Positions 56,797 through 64,000 of a stretch of DNA of 64,000 nt are shown here, in pieces (position 1 is the first letter of the stretch; the number at the start of each line of letters is the position of its first letter). Below the pieces are notes generated by a model. The model did no database searches. It was not told where the DNA came from and saw nothing but the letters and a program-made list of their open reading frames with translations. The position numbers and the translations under genes were made by a program. The DNA is from Bacteroidales bacterium (GTDB lineage Bacteria > Bacteroidota > Bacteroidia > Bacteroidales > VadinHA17), in contig JALHSP010000029.1 in assembly GCA_022865305.1 (NCBI GenBank), forward strand, positions 79,962 through 143,961, written 5' to 3'.

Positions 56797-57678
56797 TCAT
56801 CCTTTCAATCTTTTCCTGTACTCCTTGGGTGGAAGTCCCATGATTTTCCGGAATACCCTTGAAAAATAAAACTGATCTTCAAAATCAAGCTGTGTGGAGA
56901 TCTCTTTTATGTGCAAATTTGTGAAATCGAGCATCTGGCAGGCATTCTGGATACGCAGGTTATTGTAATAATCAATCGGGGAGCGGGAGGTCTTTTTCTT
57001 AAAAACAAGAGAAAACTGGGAGACGGAAAATCCGCAATGTCTGGCTAAATCCGCAAGGGTTATTTTTTTATTAATATGTTCATGCATATAAAGAATGCTC
57101 TTTTCAATTATATCAAATTGTTTAATTGTTCTGATACGTTCAAAATTCGTTATATATTGAAATGAGCCGAGCAGATACCACAGGCAAATTGTGGAATACT
57201 CAAGATTCTCTGCACTGAATCCCATTGATAAGGTCTGGTAAGCTTCTTCAAACAACCTGATCCGGCGGTCATTACGTGTATTTTCTTCACTACTTAAGTT
57301 AATCACACTAAAATCTTTTCTGACGAAATTATGCGCTGATTCCCCGGTAAAATGAACCCAGTGAATTGTCCATGGATCTGATTCTTCTGAACCGTATTTA
57401 TGAGGTTTACCAGCTGGGATTATGAAAAACTGATTTTTCGTAACTTTTCTTTTTGTATTACTGATCTCAATCCATCCTTTTCCTTCGATGCAATAAATAA
57501 GGATATTCTGTTTCGATCCTGATGGTCTGTCGCGGTAGTGATGGAGGGCGGCAGGGTAATAACCGATATCTGTAATATATAATAATTTAGTCAGAAGATT
57601 ATTACATAGCTCGTCCTGAATAATCTGCGGTAAAACAACAGCCTTTTGTCCAATAAATCCTTCTCTCTTTCGTAACAT
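56797..57678 (-). CDS. AraC family transcriptional regulator
   Basis: A 293-residue activator. The N-terminal cupin-like ligand domain (about 25-150) has LIYCIEGKGWIEI and FFIIPAGKPHKYG, typical of sugar-sensing AraC proteins. The C-terminal 100 residues hold two helix-turn-helix motifs: ITLADLARHCGFSVSQFSLVFKK and ISTQLDFEDQFYFSRVFRK, with the closing GLPPKEYRKR. It is divergent from the UroD-MFS-DUF5107 operon with a 148-bp shared control region, so it is the likely regulator of that operon, responding to its substrate. Confidence 0.93.
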   Translation of the reverse strand: MLRKREGFIGQKAVVLPQIIQDELCNNLLTKLLYITDIGYYPAALHHYRDRPSGSKQNILIYCIEGKGWIEISNTKRKVTKNQFFIIPAGKPHKYGSEESDPWTIHWVHFTGESAHNFVRKDFSVINLSSEENTRNDRRIRLFEEAYQTLSMGFSAENLEYSTICLWYLLGSFQYITNFERIRTIKQFDIIEKSILYMHEHINKKITLADLARHCGFSVSQFSLVFKKKTSRSPIDYYNNLRIQNACQMLDFTNLHIKEISTQLDFEDQFYFSRVFRKIMGLPPKEYRKRLKG

Positions 57679-57826
57679 GGTCTTTTCACAGGTTAGTTAA
57701 AAATAAGAAAAAAATACATATAAATCAAAATTATATCCATATTATTCCACATTGTAACGCTTACCTTCGTTGGTATAAGAAATTAAACCTTGTTTCTGCA
57801 CATTTCTTGAAAATAGTCTTATTATT
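57679..57826. promoter_or_regulatory. Divergent control region, AraC regulator / catabolic operon
   Basis: The 148-bp gap between the AraC gene (minus) and the UroD-family gene (plus) must carry both promoters and presumably the AraC binding sites. It is A+T-rich. I could not pick out a promoter with correct spacing or a clear pair of half-sites. Confidence 0.4.
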
Positions 57827-59080
57827 ATGGCCTCAACCTCAAGGGAGAATTTCAATAAAACAATAAATCACAAACAACCAGATAAAGTTGTAATTGATTT
57901 TGGAGCTACTTCAGTAACGGGGATTCATGTACTTATCGTTGAAAGGCTACGTGAATTTTACGGGCTTGAAAAACATCCCGTCAAAGTAATTGAACCTTAC
58001 CAGATGCTGGGAGAGATAGAAACTGATCTGATCCGGGAGATGGATATTGATGTGATAGGGCTCTTTGGAGAAAAGAATATGTTTAACATCAGAAACAGTG
58101 ACTGGAAAGTACACAGAACTCTCTGGGGCCAGGAGGTGATGTTTCCGGGTGATTTCAATTACACTTATAACAGCAACGGTGATATCCTGATTTATCCTGA
58201 AGGAGATACCTCGGTGCCTCCAAGTGCCATGTGTCCGAAATCTGGCTATTTCTTTGATGCTCTTGACCGTCAGGAACCTGTTGATGATTCAACCCTAAGA
58301 GTTGAAGACAATCTTGAAGAGTTTGGCCATATCACTGATCATGATATTGATTTCTGGAAAAATCAGGCGGAATCAGTTAAGAACAGCGGGAAGGTAGTTG
58401 TGGCTTCATTAGGGGGCACTGCCCTTGGTGACATAGCGCTTGTCCCGGCAGTAGGTCTGAAAAATCCGAAAGGCATAAGAGGAGTTGAAGAATGGTATGT
58501 GTCAACACTTTTACGTGAAGATTTCATTAAGGAATTGTATAACAGGCAGACCGATATCGCCATTGAAAACCTGAAAAAGATATATAAGGTGACGGGTAAC
58601 AGGATTGATGTGGCATTTATCTGCGGTACAGATTTTGGCACCCAGAATTCAACTTTCTGTTCACCTGAGACTTATGCAAGGGTCTGGCTGCCATATTATA
58701 AAAAAGTAAATGACTGGATACATCATAATACAGGTTGGAAAACCTTTAAGCATTCATGCGGAGCAATTGAACCTCTGATGGATCTGTTTATAGAGTCGGG
58801 ATTTGACATCATCAATCCGGTTCAGATAAATGCTTCAGGAATGGATCCGGGATTGCTCAAGAAAAAATATGGTGACAGATGCATCTTCTGGGGAGGTGGT
58901 GTTGATACCCAGAGAGTTTTTGCCTTCGGAACACCGGCACAGGTAAGGGATCAGGTTAAAAAACAGTGTGAAATCCTTAACAATAACGGTGGATTTGTTT
59001 TTAATACCGTTCACAATATCCAGGCGAATGTACCATTTGAAAATGTAATTTCAATGATGGAAGCACTAAAAGAACTCTAA
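57827..59080 (+). CDS. Uroporphyrinogen decarboxylase family protein (methyltransferase-like)
   Basis: A 417-residue TIM-barrel protein of the UroD superfamily, closer to the corrinoid/cobamide methyltransferase branch (MtaA/CmuA-like) than to heme-pathway HemE. It begins with the usual RENFNKTINHKQPDKVVIDFG, and the C-terminal half has FKHSCGAIEPLMDLFIESGF with His309 and Cys311 as half of a typical zinc site, then FWGGGVDTQ. HemE substrate arginines at the N-terminus are not seen. No heme genes are near. Its reaction here is unknown; transfer of a methyl group or a change of a methylated carbohydrate is a guess from context. Its stop overlaps the MFS start by one base. Confidence 0.85.
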   Translation: MASTSRENFNKTINHKQPDKVVIDFGATSVTGIHVLIVERLREFYGLEKHPVKVIEPYQMLGEIETDLIREMDIDVIGLFGEKNMFNIRNSDWKVHRTLWGQEVMFPGDFNYTYNSNGDILIYPEGDTSVPPSAMCPKSGYFFDALDRQEPVDDSTLRVEDNLEEFGHITDHDIDFWKNQAESVKNSGKVVVASLGGTALGDIALVPAVGLKNPKGIRGVEEWYVSTLLREDFIKELYNRQTDIAIENLKKIYKVTGNRIDVAFICGTDFGTQNSTFCSPETYARVWLPYYKKVNDWIHHNTGWKTFKHSCGAIEPLMDLFIESGFDIINPVQINASGMDPGLLKKKYGDRCIFWGGGVDTQRVFAFGTPAQVRDQVKKQCEILNNNGGFVFNTVHNIQANVPFENVISMMEALKEL

Positions 59081-60474
59081 TGAAAGAACATAAATATAAC
59101 TGGAATTACCTGTTGATTATTTCTCTTGTGTCGGCAATGGGGGGGCTTCTATTTGGTTATGACTGGGTTGTTATCGGAGGTGCAAAACCTTTTTATGAAC
59201 CTTTTTTTGGAATAACGGGTAATCCGGCATTACAGGGCTGGGTAATGAGCTGTGCGCTGATAGGATGTCTGGCAGGAGCAGTTTTGTCTGGATGGTTTAG
59301 TGACAGGTTTGGAAGAAAAAGATTGCTGATACTATCGGCAGGATTATTTGTGGCAGCATCTCTCGGAACAGGAGCTGCAGCCTCACTCACTGCGTTTGTT
59401 ATTTTCAGGATGCTTGGAGGAATAGGTATTGGTCTGGCTTCCAATTTATCTCCGATGTATATAGCTGAAATTACTCCCGGCAATGTAAGGGGACGCTTTG
59501 TTTCAATAAATCAGCTTACTATTGTAATAGGAATCCTGGCAGCCCAGCTGATCAACTGGCGGATTGCACAACCCGTTCCTCCGGGAGCAACCCCTGCCGA
59601 AATTTTGGCTTCGTGGAACGGACACATGGGCTGGAGATGGATGTTCTATGCATGCACTGTTCCGGCAGCACTATTCTTTATTTTAATGTGGTTCGTACCG
59701 GAGAGTCCAAGGTGGCTTGCTAAAAACCGCGATAACCATCAGAAGGTATATAAGATCTTGTCAAGAATAGGAGGAAATGATTACGCTGATTCTGAACTTG
59801 CTTCAATTGAGGAGACACTTGCCACCACAGCTGAAAAGACTGATTTTCGTCTTTTAAAACAGCCGGGGGTGACAAAGTTGCTGATTGTGGGTATAGTTCT
59901 GGCAGTATTTCAGCAGTGGTGTGGTATTAATGTGATTTTTAATTACGCACAGGAGATATTCACTAATGCAGGTTACAGTGTTTCAGATATACTGTTTAAT
60001 ATAGTGATAACCGGAAGTGTAAACCTGATCTTCACTTTTATAGGGATGTTCACGGTTGACAAGTTTGGCAGAAAAGCACTTATGTTGCTGGGATCCGGAG
60101 GCCTTGCAGGCATTTTTGCAGTTATCGGAAGTATGTATTTTTTCAAGCTGCAGGGGCTTCCCTTGTTAATAATGGTTGTCGTGGCAATCGCCTGTTATGC
60201 AATGTCACTTGCACCTGTTACATGGGTTGTGCTTTCCGAAATTTTTCCCAATCGGATAAGAGGTGCAGCATTATCGGTTGCAACATTCTCTCTATGGGCA
60301 GCATGCTTCGTACTGACCTATACATTCCCGGTTTTAAACCAGGTGCTGAAGGCATCAGGCACTTTCTGGCTGTATGGTTTTATTTGTCTGCTTGGTTTCT
60401 TATTTATCCTTAAGAAGCTGCCGGAAACAAAAGGCAAATCACTGGAAGAGATTGAGCACGAGTTAATTAAATAG
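59080..60474 (+). CDS. Sugar porter family MFS transporter
   Basis: A 464-residue inner-membrane importer with 12 predicted spans. Sugar-porter signatures are present: GRKRLLILSAG after span 2, PESPRWLAKN before the central loop, DKFGRKALM in the second half and the closing PETKGKSLEEIE. Substrates of the family are hexoses, pentoses or inositols, taken up with H+ or another ion. It is translationally coupled to the UroD-family gene, so it probably imports the compound that enzyme acts on. Confidence 0.94.
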   Translation: MKEHKYNWNYLLIISLVSAMGGLLFGYDWVVIGGAKPFYEPFFGITGNPALQGWVMSCALIGCLAGAVLSGWFSDRFGRKRLLILSAGLFVAASLGTGAAASLTAFVIFRMLGGIGIGLASNLSPMYIAEITPGNVRGRFVSINQLTIVIGILAAQLINWRIAQPVPPGATPAEILASWNGHMGWRWMFYACTVPAALFFILMWFVPESPRWLAKNRDNHQKVYKILSRIGGNDYADSELASIEETLATTAEKTDFRLLKQPGVTKLLIVGIVLAVFQQWCGINVIFNYAQEIFTNAGYSVSDILFNIVITGSVNLIFTFIGMFTVDKFGRKALMLLGSGGLAGIFAVIGSMYFFKLQGLPLLIMVVVAIACYAMSLAPVTWVVLSEIFPNRIRGAALSVATFSLWAACFVLTYTFPVLNQVLKASGTFWLYGFICLLGFLFILKKLPETKGKSLEEIEHELIK

Positions 60475-60515
60475 AAAATTACTATTGAAGTCAATTAATA
60501 AAATACTTACTTAAA

Positions 60516-63500
60516 ATGAACCTGAAACCTTTCTTACGAATCGCTGGTTTAATGATCCTGTTTTCTATAGTCTTTTCTGGAGGAAGAAAATCTTTGGCAA
60601 AGGTAACTATCCTGGAAGAGAAATGGGCAATACCGACGTATAAGGTGAATCCCCCGGATAAAAATCCTGCATTTTTCAAGGGGGAAGGCTACCAGGGTGC
60701 AGCCAGATATATTTATCCGTATGCCATGATTGATAATCTTTCAAATGAAAAAGAAGAGAAAGAATGGAAAGCATTAAAGCTTAGAAACGAGTATATTGAA
60801 TTGTGTATTACACCTGAAATTGGTGGTAAGCTCTATTATGCAACCGATAAGACCAATGGTTACAATTTTGTTTATAAAAACAATGTTGTAAGACCTTCCA
60901 ATATTGGGATGATTGGTGCCTGGGTTTCCGGCGGCATTGAATGGTGTGTTCTTCATCACCACAGGGCTTCTACTTTTCTTCCTGTCGATTATGAGTTAGT
61001 TGAAAATAAGGATGGAAGCAAAACGATATGGATCGGAGAAACCGAGCCCTGTCAGCGCATGAGGTGGACTATAGGAATTACAGTTTTCCCGGGTAAGTCT
61101 TATTTCGAAGCACAGGTGAAAATCCATAATCCTACACCCTATACAAATTCGTTTTTATACTGGGCTAATGTGGCAGCACATACTAATGAAAATTACCAGG
61201 TAATATTCCCGCCAAGTGTTCAGTATGCGACCTATCATGCTAAAAACGCCTTCATTCACTGGCCTGTTGCTGAAGAAGCATACAGGGGTCAGAGCTTCAC
61301 AAAAGGAAATGATATGAGCTGGTGGAAAAATTCTCCGGCATCCAACTCTTTCTTTGCATATGATCTTAAGGAGGATTTCATGGGAGGATATGATCATGGA
61401 AAGGAGACAGGTACAGTACATATCGGCGATCATAATATCGTGAAAGGAGCAAAGCTATGGGAATGGGGGTCAGGGGAAAGAGGTCAGGCAACTGAGGCTA
61501 GATTGACTGAGAATGACGGACCCTACGTGGAAATAATGACCGGAGCATTTCCCGATAATCAGCCTGATTACAGCTGGATAAGGCCGTACGAGGTTAAGAC
61601 TTTTAAGCAGTACTGGTATCCAATAAAAAACATCCAGGGATTTAAGTATGCCAATCTCAATGGTGCTGTAAATCTTGAAAAACGGGAGAATAATAAAGTA
61701 TTCCTCGGATATTGCTCAACACAAAAGATAAGCAAGGCAAAAATCCTTCTTAAGAACAAGGATAAGATCATATTTGAAAAGAATATTGAGATCTCACCTG
61801 ACGTGGCATTTACTGAATCAATCCAGATTAACGGACCTTTTGAAATCACGGACCTTTATACTGAACTGATAAATTCGGAAAAAAATGAAGTTTTGATTTC
61901 ATACCGGCCGGTCGAAAAGAAATATGACCCGGATCTTCCTGAAACGGTGGAACGTCCTGCTTTGCCTGCGGATATAAAAACTATTGAAGAACTGTATCTT
62001 GCAGGAAGCAGGATTCAGCAGTTTTATAATACCAGCCTGAATGCAATGGATTATTTTCAGGAAGCCCTGAAACGGGATCCCGGTGATATCCGTACCAACA
62101 TCGCGGTCGGAAATATCTTTCTTAAAAATGGTGATTATACTGGTGCTAGAGCACATTTTGCGAAAGCTACTAAGCGGCTGACCAGGGATTATACACGGCC
62201 ATCAACCTGCGAAGCACTATACCTCCAGGGATTAACACTCAAGTCACTGGAGCTTTATGATGAAGCAGCTGACACACTTTACAGGGCGACCTGGGATTAT
62301 GCCTATCACTCTGCAGCCTATATTGAACTGGCGAGGATCTCCTGCATTAAAGGCGATCTTAATAAAGCTCTTGGTCAGGTTAATGAGTCATTAAAAACCA
62401 ATACAGTTAATAACAGTGCAATTAATCTTAAAGCATCAATCCAGAGAAGGCTTGGAGATTTTGATGGTGCGCAAGAAACACTGGCAGAGATTCTGAAATC
62501 CGATCCTCTCGATTTCAGAGCTTGCAATGAAAGTTACCTTCTTGCTAAAAAATCAGGAGCTCTTCCAGAAGCTGAAAAGAAGCTTGAGAGTCTGAACAGG
62601 AAGATGAGAGATTTTGACCAAAACTACCTGGAACTGGCTGTCAGATATATGAATGAAGGTATGCTGACTGAAGCAGAAGATGTGCTTCAACGTTTTAAAG
62701 GCAAAAATCCGGAGATTAGCTATTATCTGGCTTACATTAAGGATAAGAACGGCAATAAAGAGGAGGCTGAAAGATTATTCAGGGAGGGATCGGATCAGCC
62801 TGTTGATTATTGTTTTCCATTCCGTCTCGAGAGTATTAAGGTTTTCAATACTGCTTCAAAATATTTTCCGGATGACGCAAAACCGCATTATTACCTTGGT
62901 AACCTGCTTTATGATAAGCAGCCCCAACTGGCAATTGAATGCTGGGAGAAAGCTGTAAAACTTGATCCTTCCATGGCTATCGCATATCGCAACCTGGGCT
63001 GGGCATATTATAATACCAATCATGACATTCCTTCTGCAATAACTGCCTATGAGAAAGCAGTATCAAATAAAAAGGATGATCCTTTCTATTATGCCGAGCT
63101 GGATCCGTTATATGAGATGAACAATACACCGGTTGAAAAGCGTGCTCAACTTTTTGAAGGCAGTAGCGAAGTTGTAAAAAACCGTGATGATTCATTTATA
63201 CGTCAGGTTTTGGTCTTTGTCCTTGCAGGGCAGCCGGAAAAAGCCCTGGAATACCTGAAAAGCAGGTATTTCGGCTACAGGGAAGGAAGTTCAAGAGTTA
63301 TGGATGTCACAATTGATGCTTACCTGATGCTGGGCAAAAAATATTATGCAGAAAAGAACTACAGGCAGGCGCTTGAGCAATTCCTTGCATCCATGGATTC
63401 TTTTGTCGGTGAAGAAAATAACAGGAGGATCCCCCAGATAAATTATTTTATTGGACTTGCTTATGAGGCTCTTGGTAATAAATCCAAAGCAAAATCTTAT

Positions 63501-63842
63501 TTCACAAAATCAGTTGATCAATCTGCCGGCGGATCAAACTATATAAATTACTACAGGGGATTAAGCTGGCTGAAATTAGGCGATAAGAGTAAGGCATCTG
63601 AGATTTTCAACACATTGATAACCGAAGGGGACAGACGAATTACCGCTGGCTCTGATCTCGATTTCTTTGCCGCATTCAGGGAACGTCAGGCGGAAAACTC
63701 ACGGCTTTCAGATGCTTATATGCTGAAAGGACTGGGGTATAAAGGACTTGGTAAGAATGACCTGGCAATTGAAAGCCTGAAGAAAGCAGTTGAATTTTCA
63801 AACAGTAATCTATGGGCAAATTCAGAGCTGCAAAACCCGTAA
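60516..63842 (+). CDS. DUF5107 and TPR repeat protein, exported
   Basis: A 1108-residue exported protein. A signal peptide (about 1-28) is followed by a DUF5107 domain (about 45-350), a beta-sandwich related to aldose epimerases and carbohydrate-binding folds; ELCITPEIGGKLYYATDKTNG and GAWVSGGIEWCVLHHHR are its conserved parts. A linker domain (about 360-480) leads into more than ten TPR-type helix pairs (about 490-1105), such as YFQEALKRDPGDIRTNIAVG and ALYLQGLTLKSLELYDEAAD. Inference: it binds or modifies a sugar in the periplasm or at the surface. It completes the AraC-regulated operon. Confidence 0.88.
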   Translation: MNLKPFLRIAGLMILFSIVFSGGRKSLAKVTILEEKWAIPTYKVNPPDKNPAFFKGEGYQGAARYIYPYAMIDNLSNEKEEKEWKALKLRNEYIELCITPEIGGKLYYATDKTNGYNFVYKNNVVRPSNIGMIGAWVSGGIEWCVLHHHRASTFLPVDYELVENKDGSKTIWIGETEPCQRMRWTIGITVFPGKSYFEAQVKIHNPTPYTNSFLYWANVAAHTNENYQVIFPPSVQYATYHAKNAFIHWPVAEEAYRGQSFTKGNDMSWWKNSPASNSFFAYDLKEDFMGGYDHGKETGTVHIGDHNIVKGAKLWEWGSGERGQATEARLTENDGPYVEIMTGAFPDNQPDYSWIRPYEVKTFKQYWYPIKNIQGFKYANLNGAVNLEKRENNKVFLGYCSTQKISKAKILLKNKDKIIFEKNIEISPDVAFTESIQINGPFEITDLYTELINSEKNEVLISYRPVEKKYDPDLPETVERPALPADIKTIEELYLAGSRIQQFYNTSLNAMDYFQEALKRDPGDIRTNIAVGNIFLKNGDYTGARAHFAKATKRLTRDYTRPSTCEALYLQGLTLKSLELYDEAADTLYRATWDYAYHSAAYIELARISCIKGDLNKALGQVNESLKTNTVNNSAINLKASIQRRLGDFDGAQETLAEILKSDPLDFRACNESYLLAKKSGALPEAEKKLESLNRKMRDFDQNYLELAVRYMNEGMLTEAEDVLQRFKGKNPEISYYLAYIKDKNGNKEEAERLFREGSDQPVDYCFPFRLESIKVFNTASKYFPDDAKPHYYLGNLLYDKQPQLAIECWEKAVKLDPSMAIAYRNLGWAYYNTNHDIPSAITAYEKAVSNKKDDPFYYAELDPLYEMNNTPVEKRAQLFEGSSEVVKNRDDSFIRQVLVFVLAGQPEKALEYLKSRYFGYREGSSRVMDVTIDAYLMLGKKYYAEKNYRQALEQFLASMDSFVGEENNRRIPQINYFIGLAYEALGNKSKAKSYFTKSVDQSAGGSNYINYYRGLSWLKLGDKSKASEIFNTLITEGDRRITAGSDLDFFAAFRERQAENSRLSDAYMLKGLGYKGLGKNDLAIESLKKAVEFSNSNLWANSELQNP

Positions 63843-64000
63843 TTACTTTTCTCTGATATCTAATTAGTGTCTGTCTTTAAACTCAAATTGTTAATAAATA
63901 CTGGGGTTTGCCAGAATATATCAAGAAAGTTCCAGGTATCTTGGAATCAAAGATAATGAATCCATGAAAATCTTCAACGAGTTACTTTTGAAATTCGAAA
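63843..64000. other. Right edge of the window
   Basis: After the DUF5107 gene there is 158 bp without a confirmed gene. An ATG at 63964 opens a frame that runs off the edge (MKIFNELLLKFE), too short to judge. No terminator hairpin is obvious. Confidence 0.3.

Overview
The window is chromosomal DNA of a Bacteroidota bacterium, most likely an uncultured or little-studied member of the Bacteroidales/Marinilabiliales. The evidence is an LpxC-FabZ fusion between lpxD and lpxA, a V-type ATPase operon with a DUF2764 gene, type IX secretion (T9SS) sorting domains, a GSCFA protein, an acpP-fabF-rnc-(IPExxxVDY-like) cluster, an lptE-secG-groESL order, and promoters resembling the Bacteroides TTTG/TAnnTTTG type. 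Strain and species cannot be read from the sequence.

Layout. 1-4.5 kb: an HD phosphohydrolase (cut by the window edge), then lipid A genes lpxD, lpxC-fabZ and lpxA. 4.5-7.9 kb: YccF membrane protein, DUF4139 surface protein and an NMO-like flavoprotein. 8-15.9 kb: a seven-gene V-type ATPase operon (E, DUF2764, A, B, D, I, K) whose K subunit carries residues of a Na+-binding ring. 16.1-22.7 kb: SUF iron-sulfur operon (sufB, C, D, S, E and a DUF59 protein) continuing into queG. 22.8-26 kb: YjbQ and two ECF sigma factors, one with a likely anti-sigma factor and an anchored lipoprotein. 26.3-30.5 kb: lipase-like hydrolase, GSCFA protein, CarH-like MerR regulator, a tiny T9SS-tail protein and kdsB. 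30.6-37.8 kb: sigma-54 activator, lptE, a TPR-tail protein, secG, groES, groEL, lepA. 38-48.5 kb: a two-component system, an acyl-carrier/fatty acid/RNase III operon, purN, an M23 peptidase and leuS.

At 48.74 kb lies tRNA-Arg(CCG), and the sequence changes character beyond it. From 48.8 to about 55.6 kb it looks A+T-rich, gene-poor and decayed: an S8 T9SS protease split by a frameshift, a beta-propeller lipoprotein with a frameshifted small gene in front, and an IS256-family element with intact ends and an 8-bp target duplication but two nonsense codons in its transposase. Gene fragments follow. This has the look of an eroded island next to a tRNA, although no integrase is visible. From 56 kb intact genes resume with small hypothetical proteins, an AraC regulator, and a divergent operon of a UroD-family methyltransferase-like protein, a sugar-porter MFS transporter and a large DUF5107-TPR protein. 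That operon is a plausible uptake and catabolic unit for an unknown sugar-like or methylated compound.

The most interesting points are the V-ATPase that lacks recognisable C, F and G genes but has DUF2764 and a Na+-type rotor; the AraC/UroD/MFS/DUF5107 unit; the leuS leader, where three complementary segments can form mutually exclusive hairpins; and the frameshifted protease. Domain calls are from sequence recognition alone; no database search was run.
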